Shown here: piece by piece, positions 52,092-59,690 of the stretch
How the letters are laid out: every line of letters starts with the position of its first letter
How positions within the stretch are numbered: the first letter of the stretch is position 1
DNA from: Chitinophagales bacterium
GTDB taxonomy: Bacteria > Bacteroidota > Bacteroidia > Chitinophagales > JADIYW01
Reading direction: 5' to 3'
Assembly: GCA_020636535.1 (NCBI GenBank)
Contig: JACJXT010000011.1
Location: 62,001 to 126,000 of the forward strand
DNA: 64,000 nucleotides
Program-made: the position numbers and the translations under genes
Notes under the pieces: model-generated
The model's database searches: none
Seen by the model: the letters and a program-made list of their open reading frames with translations, nothing else
Told to the model about the DNA's origin: nothing

Positions 52092-53009
52092 ATGTTACTG
52101 TTTGATGAAAAAGCCAATGGTAAAATATTATTAACAGCAGAATATGTTGTATTAGATGGTGCTTTGGCTTTAGCATTACCAACCAAATTAGGTCAACAAT
52201 TAAAAGTATATCAAAACGATACAGATATTATTACTTATACTGCTTATAATTTCAGAAATGAAAAATGGTTTGAAGCAAAGTTTGATATAGCTTTAAACTT
52301 ACTCAACAAATTTCCAACGCTAGAAGAAAAAAAACTACAACAAATTTTTAAAGCTATTGCTTCATTAAATACAAATGTCAATTTTATCAACTATCGATTT
52401 GAATCTTATTTAGAATTTCCAAATAATTACGGTTTAGGTAGTAGTTCTACCATAATTGCTTTGTTAGCAAAGTTTTTTAAAGTAAATCCATATCAATTAT
52501 TAGCAAAAACATTTGGTGGTTCTGGTTACGATATTGCTTGTGCCTTTCAAAATCAAGCTATTTTATATCAATTAATAGACAACAATAAAGAACAACCGAA
52601 AGTAGAAACGGTAGATTTTAATCCAAGTTTTATTGATAAACTGTTTTTTGTACATCTCAACGAAAAACAAAACTCGCAAGAAGCTGTTGCTAGATATAAA
52701 AATTTGAAAATCAAATTAAAAGAAGACTTAATCAAAGCAATCAATGAAATCACCAATAAAATATTAAACAGCAATAACCTTGTTGAATTTTGTAATTTAT
52801 TAGAAGCTCATGAACAAATTATTTCTATTGCTACAGAACAAGCTACTATAAAATCTGTTTTGTTTGATGATTTTAATGGCACTATAAAATCGTTAGGCGC
52901 TTGGAATGGCGATTTTATTCTAGCAGTTGGAAATGAAAATGAAGTATATAATTATTTTCAACAAAAAGGATTTTCTACTATTATTCCTTACAAAAAACTT
53001 ATTTTATAA
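52092..53009 (+). CDS. GHMP-family kinase, probable mevalonate-pathway kinase
   Basis: The 305-residue protein starts at MLLFDEKANGKILLTAEY. An earlier in-frame Met lies inside the repeat hairpin and is not preferred. GHMP motifs are NGKILLTAEYVVLDGALALALP (motif 1), NNYGLGSSSTIIALL (ATP loop, residues 112-124) and a GGSGYDIACAFQN catalytic segment (142-154). The family includes mevalonate kinase and phosphomevalonate kinase. The position after HMG-CoA reductase makes a mevalonate-pathway step very likely, but which one is not certain. The diphosphomevalonate decarboxylase gene is not in the window. Confidence 0.85.
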   Translation: MLLFDEKANGKILLTAEYVVLDGALALALPTKLGQQLKVYQNDTDIITYTAYNFRNEKWFEAKFDIALNLLNKFPTLEEKKLQQIFKAIASLNTNVNFINYRFESYLEFPNNYGLGSSSTIIALLAKFFKVNPYQLLAKTFGGSGYDIACAFQNQAILYQLIDNNKEQPKVETVDFNPSFIDKLFFVHLNEKQNSQEAVARYKNLKIKLKEDLIKAINEITNKILNSNNLVEFCNLLEAHEQIISIATEQATIKSVLFDDFNGTIKSLGAWNGDFILAVGNENEVYNYFQQKGFSTIIPYKKLIL

Positions 53010-53026
53010 TATTATATAAGATTTTT

Positions 53027-53284
53027 TTAGTCGTAATGAAATCTACATTTAGCAATTAGAATTTGGTCTTCTTCATATTTGTAAATCAGTCTGTGTTCTT
53101 CATCTATTCGTCGCGACCAAAAACCAGCGTATTTATATTTTAAAGGTTTAGGTTTTCCAATTCCTTCAAAAGGATTTCTTGAAATATCTTTCAGTAAATC
53201 ATTAATTCTTTTTAGTTTCTTTTTATCCGTTTTTTGCCAAGACAAATAATCTTCCCAAGATTCATCTACAAAAACATATTTCAT
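53027..53284 (-). CDS. yoeB: Txe/YoeB-family mRNA interferase toxin
   Basis: The 85-residue ribosome-dependent mRNase aligns without gaps to E. coli YoeB over the core: NPFEGIGKPKPLK, GFWSRRIDEEHRLIY, CRFHYD. Arg65, His83 and Tyr84 of the active site are present. The position of the proposed general base Glu46 is Lys46 (GKPKPLK instead of GKPEPLK). This may lower activity or indicate a variant mechanism. It starts one base after the antitoxin stop and is convergent with the GHMP kinase gene (17 bases between stops). Confidence 0.9.
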   Translation of the reverse strand: MKYVFVDESWEDYLSWQKTDKKKLKRINDLLKDISRNPFEGIGKPKPLKYKYAGFWSRRIDEEHRLIYKYEEDQILIAKCRFHYD

Positions 53285-53285
53285 T

Positions 53286-53540
53286 TTATTCTTCGATTAA
53301 TTGTTTTTCATAAGATTTTCCTTTCTTCAATTTTTCAATTGCAGCATCTAAACGCATTTCATTTTTTCGAGAAGATAATTCATGATTGGTAGCAATAAGA
53401 GCATTGTATTCATCAAGCGACATTACTACAATTCCAGAATCTTTTCCTCTATTTATAATTAGCGTTTCAAAATTCTTTGTAACTCTATCTAAATAAGATT
53501 TTATATCTTTTCTAAAATCAGAAACACTAGTAACTAACAT
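53286..53540 (-). CDS. yefM: YefM/Phd-family antitoxin
   Basis: The 84-residue protein has the Phd/YefM N-terminal DNA-binding fold: SVSDFRKDIKSYLDRVTKNFETLIINRGKDSGIVVMSLDEYNAL, typical of YefM (residues 5-50). The C-terminal half is charged and disordered-like (EMRLDAAIEKLKKGKSYEKQLIEE), the usual toxin-wrapping segment. It is the first gene of the pair and lies next to a promoter with operator half-sites. Confidence 0.92.
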   Translation of the reverse strand: MLVTSVSDFRKDIKSYLDRVTKNFETLIINRGKDSGIVVMSLDEYNALIATNHELSSRKNEMRLDAAIEKLKKGKSYEKQLIEE

Positions 53541-53544
53541 AATT

Positions 53545-53592
53545 TTGTACTTTTATTAGTACAAATATAAGTACAAATTTTAATACAACAAA
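53545..53592 (-). promoter_or_regulatory. promoter and operator of the yefM-yoeB pair
   Basis: On the minus strand a -33 TTTG (53589-53592), 19-base spacer and -7 TATATTTG (53562-53569) form a good Bacteroidota promoter. Half-sites TTGTACT (53545-53551) and AGTACAA (53558-53564) form a 7-bp inverted repeat; a third AGTACAA lies at 53570-53576. They overlap the -7 box and spacer, as expected for autorepression by the antitoxin-toxin complex. Confidence 0.65.
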
Positions 53593-53760
53593 ATCTTATA
53601 AAGTGTTTTTAATTTATTGTCTTAAACTGAATAAACAATAACTTTTTATTAAATCAAAAAACAACAAAATTAATTCCAATTAATTGACTAACTTAGCCAT
53701 TTTCCTCAAGAACTTGCTTTAAATTTTAATGGTACACATTTTGTGGTAATAAAACTATAC

Positions 53761-55293
53761 ATGAAGCAAGCTGAAACAATTTTAGAAAAAAGACCGGAAA
53801 CTGCCAAAAAGCTTTATCCATATCAACAAGAATACATTGAAAAAATATTTAATACACTAACCAATAATACTAAAAACGATAATATTATTTTTCAGCTACC
53901 AACTGGTGGTGGAAAAACAGTTATTTTTTCTGAAATTGCCAGACGATATTTAGCACAATACAATCAAAAAATATTAATTCTTACACATAGAATTGAGTTA
54001 CTAAAACAAACAGCAAAAGCACTAGAAGAAGTACATATTCACTGCAAATATATTACTAGTGAAGTAGATACTATAGACAATACTCAAAACTACGATTGTT
54101 ACTTGGCAATGGTAGAAACTTTGAACAATCGACTTAAAGAAGATGAGAGTTTTATAGAAGGCATTCGTTTAGTTATTGTTGATGAAGCTCACTACAACTC
54201 ATTTAGAAAAATTTTTAAATATTTTAAAAACGCAACTATTCTTGGTGTAACAGCTACGCCATTAAGTTCTAATGTAAATCTGCCATTGCGTCAAAATTAT
54301 CAAAAATTAATTGTTGGCGACTCAATCAAAGAACTTATTGCAAAAGGTTATTTAAGTGATGCTACAACTTTTTCGTTTGATGTACATTTAGGTAATCTAA
54401 AAATTGGTATCGATGGAGATTATACCATCAATTCTCTAGACAGAATTTATATGGGATTTGAAATGCACGACAAGCTACTTCAAGTGTATAATGAAAAAGC
54501 AAAAGGCACAAAAACACTTATTTTTAATAGTTCTGTTGCCACTTCAAAATCGGTAGAAAAGTTTTTTTTAGACAATGGCGTAGAAATAAAACACCTAGAT
54601 AGTACTAGCAAAAAACAAGAGCGAAAAGATGTATTACAATGGTTGAAAGAAACACCAAATGCTATAGTTACTAGTGTTGGAATTTTAACAACAGGTTTTG
54701 ATGAACCAACAGTAGAAACCATTATTTTAAATAGAGCAACGCGTTCGCTTACGCTGTATCATCAAATGATTGGTCGTGGTTCTAGACAAACAAAAAACAA
54801 AAATCATTTTAATATTATTGATTTAGGAAACAATGCCAAACGATTAGGTCTTTGGAAAGATTTTATAGATTGGCAAGATGTATTTGTCAATCCAGATAAA
54901 TTTTTAGAACATTTATACGATAGAGAAGTAAAAATGGAAAAAGGATTGATGTACGAAATTTCTGACGAAGTAAAAGCACTTTTTCCAAACACTAGCGATT
55001 TTAATTTTGATATGGAAGAACGCTATCAGTTCTACTATATGAAAAGCGAAAAAACATTGAAAGCACTAGATGACGCTATTGACAATCATCAAAAAAGAAT
55101 AGCAGAAAATGTTACCAATTACTTAGATGCCATTCCTTTAATTAATATACTACAACCAGAAATTGAATATCGATTAAATGTATATACTAATTGTTTATCA
55201 AAAGCATCTAAAAACTACTTTAGCTTTTTACTAGAAAACTACAACAAAGATTTACACGCCAAACTAAAATCAAACTTGCCTTTTAGTGATTGA
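53761..55293 (+). CDS. SF2 DEAD/DEAH-box helicase
   Basis: The 510-residue protein starts at ATG 53761; an in-frame GTG six codons earlier is less likely. Motifs: Q-like YPYQQEYIEKIF, Walker A QLPTGGGKT, Ia LTHRIELLKQ, II VDEAHYN, III GVTATP, and VI MIGRGSRQT. The RecA-like pair resembles SSL2/RadD-type helicases. It lacks extra nuclease or methyltransferase domains, so no restriction role is evident. It stands next to the toxin-antitoxin genes but in opposite orientation, with a 220-base gap. Confidence 0.85.
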   Translation: MKQAETILEKRPETAKKLYPYQQEYIEKIFNTLTNNTKNDNIIFQLPTGGGKTVIFSEIARRYLAQYNQKILILTHRIELLKQTAKALEEVHIHCKYITSEVDTIDNTQNYDCYLAMVETLNNRLKEDESFIEGIRLVIVDEAHYNSFRKIFKYFKNATILGVTATPLSSNVNLPLRQNYQKLIVGDSIKELIAKGYLSDATTFSFDVHLGNLKIGIDGDYTINSLDRIYMGFEMHDKLLQVYNEKAKGTKTLIFNSSVATSKSVEKFFLDNGVEIKHLDSTSKKQERKDVLQWLKETPNAIVTSVGILTTGFDEPTVETIILNRATRSLTLYHQMIGRGSRQTKNKNHFNIIDLGNNAKRLGLWKDFIDWQDVFVNPDKFLEHLYDREVKMEKGLMYEISDEVKALFPNTSDFNFDMEERYQFYYMKSEKTLKALDDAIDNHQKRIAENVTNYLDAIPLINILQPEIEYRLNVYTNCLSKASKNYFSFLLENYNKDLHAKLKSNLPFSD

Positions 55294-55345
55294 TTTATAG
55301 TTTAAATTCGTAATTTTTTATATCTTGTTCTTTAAACAGTAAAAT

Positions 55346-56944
55346 ATGTCGTTTAAAGCAAATAGCAAAAAACTAATTTTATTCTTAATAACACTCCTTT
55401 TTTCTTCTAATTTAATCTTTGCCAACCAAGTTGACCAACAAATAGATAAAGCATTTGGTAGTGCAACAGGTTGGTTTGTAAAGTTTATTTTTTATGCCAT
55501 TCCTTTTTCAGAAAATGTTGCTATTCCTTGGGTATTGTTTCCATTAATTATAGGTGCTGTTTACTTTACTATCTATTTTAACTTTGTCAATTTCAGAAAT
55601 TTTAAAACCGCTATTCAAATTGTAAGTGGCAAGTTCGATAAATTAGACCAAGACCATGCTACTAATGTAAATCCATCGGCTAATTTACATACTGTAGATG
55701 GTGACATTGTAGATACGATTAAAGATGAAGCTGCAACTGGAGAAGTTACACACTTTCAAGCGTTAACAGCTGCACTTTCTGGTACTGTTGGATTAGGTAA
55801 TATTGCAGGCGTTGCTGTTGCTATTTCTATTGGTGGTGCTGGTGCTACTTTTTGGATGATTGTAGCTGGATTAATTGGTATGGCATCTAAATTTACAGAG
55901 TGTACGCTTGGTGTAAAGTATAGAGATATAGATGCTAATGGTGTGGTTTATGGTGGACCAATGTACTATTTGAAAAAAGGTTTTGCAGAAATGAATCTTG
56001 GAACTCTTGGTAGAATTTTAGCAGTACTTTTTGCTATTATGTGTATTGGTGGTTCTTTTGGTGGAGGCAATATGTTTCAAGCCAATCAAGCATTTAAAAT
56101 GTTTGTAAATATTACTGGTGGCGAAAATAGTTTTGCTATGGGTTATGGTTGGCTCTTTGGTTTAATTATGGCTGTTATTGTAGCTGTTGTAATTATTGGA
56201 GGCATTAAATCTATTGCAAGAGTAACCGATAAAATTGTACCATTTATGGTTGGTATTTATGTAATAGCATCTCTCATTATAATTTTTATGCATCTTGGAC
56301 ATTTAGGTACTGCTTTTAAAGAAATTATTGACGGTGCTTTTTCAGCAAAAAGTGTAGCTGGTGGTGCTATTGGTGTGTTAATACAAGGATTTAAACGAGC
56401 TGCTTTTTCTAATGAAGCTGGCATTGGTTCTGCGTCTATTGCTCACTCTGCTGTAAAAACAAAGTATCCAGCATCCGAAGGCTTGGTTGGTTTATTAGAA
56501 CCATTTATAGATACCGTTATTGTTTGTACCATGACTGCTTTAATTATTATAATTACAGATCATCATTTAGTTGGTGCAAGTAGTACAGATGAAGGCGTTA
56601 AACTTACTTCTGATGCATTTGCTTCTGTATTGCCTTGGTTTCCGTATATTTTAGCATTAGCAGTAATTTTATTCGCTTTTTCTACTATGATTTCTTGGTC
56701 GTACTATGGTGTACAAGCATGGTCGTATTTATTTGGAAGAAGCAAAGCAACAGAATATACTTACAAAGTAATTTTTTGTTTATTTGTAATTATAGGAGCA
56801 GCATCTAGTTTAGGTTCTGTAATAGATTTTTCTGATGCCATGATTTTTGCCATGATGGTTCCCAATATGGTAGGATTATTATTACTAGCACCAAAAGCTA
56901 AAAAAGAACTCAAGCGATATTTAGAAGCGATAAAGAATAGTTAG
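55346..56944 (+). CDS. alanine/sodium symporter family protein (AlsT-like)
   Basis: The 532-residue transporter has about 11 TM segments. Family hallmarks are GLGNIAGVAVAISIGGAGATFWMIVAGLIGMASKFTECTLGVKYR, GGPMYYLKKGF, and GFKRAAFSNEAGIGSASIAHSAVKTKYPASEGLVGLLEPFIDT. It takes up alanine or glycine with Na+. An N-terminal signal-like segment (ITLLFSSNLIFA) precedes an amphipathic stretch. It is convergent with arsC. Confidence 0.93.
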   Translation: MSFKANSKKLILFLITLLFSSNLIFANQVDQQIDKAFGSATGWFVKFIFYAIPFSENVAIPWVLFPLIIGAVYFTIYFNFVNFRNFKTAIQIVSGKFDKLDQDHATNVNPSANLHTVDGDIVDTIKDEAATGEVTHFQALTAALSGTVGLGNIAGVAVAISIGGAGATFWMIVAGLIGMASKFTECTLGVKYRDIDANGVVYGGPMYYLKKGFAEMNLGTLGRILAVLFAIMCIGGSFGGGNMFQANQAFKMFVNITGGENSFAMGYGWLFGLIMAVIVAVVIIGGIKSIARVTDKIVPFMVGIYVIASLIIIFMHLGHLGTAFKEIIDGAFSAKSVAGGAIGVLIQGFKRAAFSNEAGIGSASIAHSAVKTKYPASEGLVGLLEPFIDTVIVCTMTALIIIITDHHLVGASSTDEGVKLTSDAFASVLPWFPYILALAVILFAFSTMISWSYYGVQAWSYLFGRSKATEYTYKVIFCLFVIIGAASSLGSVIDFSDAMIFAMMVPNMVGLLLLAPKAKKELKRYLEAIKNS

Positions 56945-56980
56945 TCATTTGTCAGAAAGTTAATAGTCATTTGTAAGTTG

Positions 56981-57397
56981 CTATTGTAAATATTCCTCTA
57001 CAAATTGATAACAAAAGGTTTTGATGGCTGTTCTTGTTGTTCCAAATGCTGTTTTAATTTCCTGTTCTGTTCCTATTACTTTTGATGGATCTGAAAAGTT
57101 TTGATGAATGATTATTGCATTGCTAGGAAAATACGGACAGTTTTCTTTGGCATGATCGCAAACAGTAATTACAAAATCAAAGTCAATATTTTTATATTCA
57201 TTAATATGATTAGAAGTATGATGTGAAATATCTATTCCATCTTCTAGTAAAGTTGCAACTGCATTTTTGTTTAAACCATGTGTTTCTATTCCTGCACTAT
57301 AAACCATTGCTTTGTCTTTTGCAAACAATTGTAAGTACGCTTCAGCCATTTGACTTCTACAACTATTTCCTGTACAAAGTACTAATATTTTTTTCAT
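56981..57397 (-). CDS. arsC: thioredoxin-type arsenate reductase (low-MW phosphatase family)
   Basis: The 138-residue enzyme reduces arsenate to arsenite. The P-loop is CTGNSCRS with nucleophile Cys8. Cys80 and Cys87 (VCDHAKENCPYF) give the redox relay; the spacing matches S. aureus ArsC (10, 82, 89) with an offset of two. It therefore likely uses thioredoxin as reductant. It is the last gene of the ars operon, nine bases after a 41-codon frame. No ArsB or Acr3 efflux pump is in the window. Confidence 0.92.
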   Translation of the reverse strand: MKKILVLCTGNSCRSQMAEAYLQLFAKDKAMVYSAGIETHGLNKNAVATLLEDGIDISHHTSNHINEYKNIDFDFVITVCDHAKENCPYFPSNAIIIHQNFSDPSKVIGTEQEIKTAFGTTRTAIKTFCYQFVEEYLQ

Positions 57398-57406
57398 CTA
57401 TCAATA

Positions 57407-57532
57407 TTAAACAAATAACCAAATAATATTTATTATACAAAACTTCGGCTCAAAACCCCAAATGAGTTGTAAAATAGTTATAGCACCAACTATTATAAAT
57501 TTCTTTTTATGTGTAATGATAAATGCTTTCAT
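57407..57532 (-). CDS. 41-residue membrane peptide in the ars operon
   Basis: ATG at 57532, TAA at 57407. The product begins MKAFIITHKKKFIIVGAITI, continues with LQLIWGFEPKFCI and ends INIIWLFV: a basic N-terminus, one TM helix (about 12-26), a short polar turn with one Cys, and a hydrophobic end. The start lies three bases after the DUF6428 stop and the stop nine bases before arsC, so it fills the gap exactly as a gene would. No function is known to me. An accessory role in arsenite handling is a guess from position. Confidence 0.6.
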   Translation of the reverse strand: MKAFIITHKKKFIIVGAITILQLIWGFEPKFCIINIIWLFV

Positions 57533-57535
57533 CGT

Positions 57536-57991
57536 TTAGCAACATCCACTATTTGGTGTACAACAAGTTGAAGTGTTTTCTACTTGTAGTTTTTCTTCTG
57601 GAATACCACATTTATCTTTCGCTAAACAGTCGGTTTGTTTTGGAAGCAATATAAAATTAGCACCATCAAAATCTAAATCAAATAAACTTATTGTTGCTGT
57701 TTGATATTGTACTTCTATTTCTAAGTCTTCTTGGTTTAATACTTTTCCTGAAAGCTGAATGATGTCTAATACTTTTTGTGGTTGCAATTTGTGTTCTATA
57801 TCATTAGCAACCCAAAGTTGAATACAAATATTTTTTTCAATGCGTTCTGTTCCTCCACAATCTATAAAGTGTTTAGTTTGTAAACCTACTTCAGTAATAT
57901 GAAAATGTTTTGGTATTAGATTTCCATCATACGATACTATATTTATAGAATCAATTGTATTTAAGTAGTTTTTAAATTCTGATAATTTCAT
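57536..57991 (-). CDS. DUF6428 family protein
   Basis: The 151-residue soluble protein matches DUF6428, a family regularly found between arsR and arsC in Bacteroidota: LIPKHFHITEVGLQTKHFIDCGGTERIEKNICIQLWVANDIEHKLQPQKVL. The C-terminal tail is Cys-rich (TSTCCTPNSGCC), a possible arsenite/thiol site. Function is not established. It is 15 bases after the ArsR stop. Confidence 0.82.
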   Translation of the reverse strand: MKLSEFKNYLNTIDSINIVSYDGNLIPKHFHITEVGLQTKHFIDCGGTERIEKNICIQLWVANDIEHKLQPQKVLDIIQLSGKVLNQEDLEIEVQYQTATISLFDLDFDGANFILLPKQTDCLAKDKCGIPEEKLQVENTSTCCTPNSGCC

Positions 57992-58006
57992 ATTATATAT
58001 TTTTTA

Positions 58007-58339
58007 TTAACAACAATTATTTTCTTTTACATTAAGTTGATTAGTTATATTAAAACAAAATAAATTTATAATTTCAATAGCATCTGCATTTATACAATAA
58101 CAAATCGCATTGCCTTCTATAGTGCCTTTAATTATGTTGGCATTTTTCAGTTCTTTTAAATGCTGAGATATAGTAGGTTGAGCCAATGGTAGTTCATTAA
58201 CAATATCTCCACAAATACATTTATTGGTTGTTAAAAGATATTCTATAATAGCAATTCTTGCAGGATGACCAAGTGCTTTTGCTATGGTAGCAACAGTATT
58301 TTGTTCATCTGAAAAGCAATCTGTTTTGGTAACTCCCAT
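58007..58339 (-). CDS. arsR: ArsR-family arsenite-responsive repressor
   Basis: The 110-residue winged-helix protein starts at MGVTKTDCFSDEQ (an earlier Met overlaps the operator). Motifs: ALGHPARIAIIEYLL, metal-site-like KCICGDIVNEL (Cys41 and Cys43), recognition helix AQPTISQHLKELKNANIIKG. A further CYC (Cys80, Cys82) and terminal NNCC are present. It should repress the operon until arsenite binds the Cys residues. A perfect palindrome lies 11 bases upstream of its start. Confidence 0.9.
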   Translation of the reverse strand: MGVTKTDCFSDEQNTVATIAKALGHPARIAIIEYLLTTNKCICGDIVNELPLAQPTISQHLKELKNANIIKGTIEGNAICYCINADAIEIINLFCFNITNQLNVKENNCC

Positions 58340-58349
58340 TTTTAAATTA

Positions 58350-58365
58350 TAATATTGCAATATTA
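58350..58365 (-). promoter_or_regulatory. ArsR operator palindrome
   Basis: TAATATTGCAATATTA is a perfect 16-bp palindrome ten bases upstream of arsR. On the minus strand TAATATTG is one mismatch from the -7 consensus, so the operator would cover the promoter. Confidence 0.65.
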
Positions 58366-58462
58366 CGATAAAGAAATTGTATTTTAAAACTATTCTCTTA
58401 ATTTTTGTTTCAAAAACTCAATCCAAGAAAAAAAGAATGCCTAATTATGTTGCTAGAAATTC

Positions 58463-59542
58463 TTACAGATACTGGTTGCCTTTTTTCATCTTAATATCGT
58501 GTGTAATTTCCTTGATACTTTGTTCGTCTTGTTTTTTACAAATCAATAAAACATCATCGGTATCTACTACAATAAAATCTTCTAAACCATTTAAAACTAC
58601 CAATTTATCATCTGGTACGCTAATCATATTGTTGTTTGCATTATACACTATTACATTTTTGCCATTTACCGCATTTTGTAAATAGTCTTTTTCTTTTTCT
58701 TCGTATAAAGATGCCCAAGTTCCTAAATCACTCCAACCAAAATTTGCAGGAAAAACAAAAACATTATCTGCTTTTTCCATAATACCAAAATCTATTGAAA
58801 TATTCGGACAAGTAACAAATGCTTGTTCTATTGCCTTTGGTTCATCTGCTGTTCCTAAGTATTGTTTCGCTTCAGCAAAAGCATCATAAACTTCGTCTAA
58901 ATATTGTTCAAAAGCACCTAAAATACTTTTAGTACTCCAAATAAAAATACCAGCATTCCATAAAAAGTCACCACTTTCAATAAACTGTTTTGCTACTTCT
59001 AGTTTTGGTTTTTCTGTAAAAGTTTTCACTTTATATACACCTTCATCTTTGCCATCGTCAATATATTGAATATAACCATAACCAGTGTCTGGTCTGCTTG
59101 GTTGAATGCCTAAAGTAGCCAATGCATTGTGTGTAGCACAAAAATTAAGTGCTTTGTTTGCTATACGAACAAATTCTTCTTCTTGCAAAATAACATGGTC
59201 GCTAGGAGCTACTATAATATTTGCATTTTCATTTAACTGATTAATTTTCATAGCAGCATAAGCAATACAAGGCGCTGTGTTTTTTCTTGCTGGCTCTGCT
59301 AAAATTTGTTCGTCTTTAATGGTTGGTATTTGTTGTTTTATTTGTGCTATATAGCTTTCATGAGTAAGTATATAAATGTTTTCGCTAGGACAAATTTTTA
59401 AAAATCTATCATAGGTTTGTTGAATAAGCGTTTTGCCTGTTCCTAATATGTCTAAGAATTGTTTAGGTTGACTGGTTCTACTTGCTGGCCAAAACCTACT
59501 GCCTATTCCTCCAGCCATAATTGCAGCATAATTATTGTTCAT
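58463..59542 (-). CDS. mannose-1-phosphate guanylyltransferase
   Basis: The 359-residue enzyme forms GDP-mannose from mannose-1-phosphate and GTP. The nucleotide loop AAIMAGGIGSRFWPASRTSQPKQFLDI is at residues 6-32. Also present are VAPSDHVIL, DTGYGYIQY, FTEKPKLEVAKQFIESGDFLWNAGIFIW and NFGWSDLGTWASLYE. It lacks the C-terminal isomerase domain of bifunctional ManC proteins. It supplies a sugar donor for glycans such as those implied by the 34.6-40 kb genes. Confidence 0.94.
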   Translation of the reverse strand: MNNNYAAIMAGGIGSRFWPASRTSQPKQFLDILGTGKTLIQQTYDRFLKICPSENIYILTHESYIAQIKQQIPTIKDEQILAEPARKNTAPCIAYAAMKINQLNENANIIVAPSDHVILQEEEFVRIANKALNFCATHNALATLGIQPSRPDTGYGYIQYIDDGKDEGVYKVKTFTEKPKLEVAKQFIESGDFLWNAGIFIWSTKSILGAFEQYLDEVYDAFAEAKQYLGTADEPKAIEQAFVTCPNISIDFGIMEKADNVFVFPANFGWSDLGTWASLYEEKEKDYLQNAVNGKNVIVYNANNNMISVPDDKLVVLNGLEDFIVVDTDDVLLICKKQDEQSIKEITHDIKMKKGNQYL

Positions 59543-59690
59543 GTATTTCTTTTTGCTGGTGTAAATGTAAGAAATACAATTTAATAAAAATAAAGTAATA
59601 AAGTATTGAGTTTTTACAGCTAACTTTAAAAATAATTATTATATTTATATAGTTATACGCTTATACTAGACTACAATTATATCGTAAGGA

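Noticed and set aside
53761..55293. SF2 helicase as part of a defence island with yefM-yoeB and the R-M genes
   Set aside because: The helicase has no nuclease, methylase or sensor domain and is oriented away from the toxin-antitoxin pair; the R-M pair is 36 kb away.
57223..57426. 67-codon plus-strand frame over arsC
   Set aside because: Antisense shadow of arsC, whose catalytic Cys set is intact.
58377..58685. 102-codon plus-strand frame upstream of arsR
   Set aside because: Mostly antisense to the mannose-1-phosphate guanylyltransferase C-terminus; no recognisable protein features.
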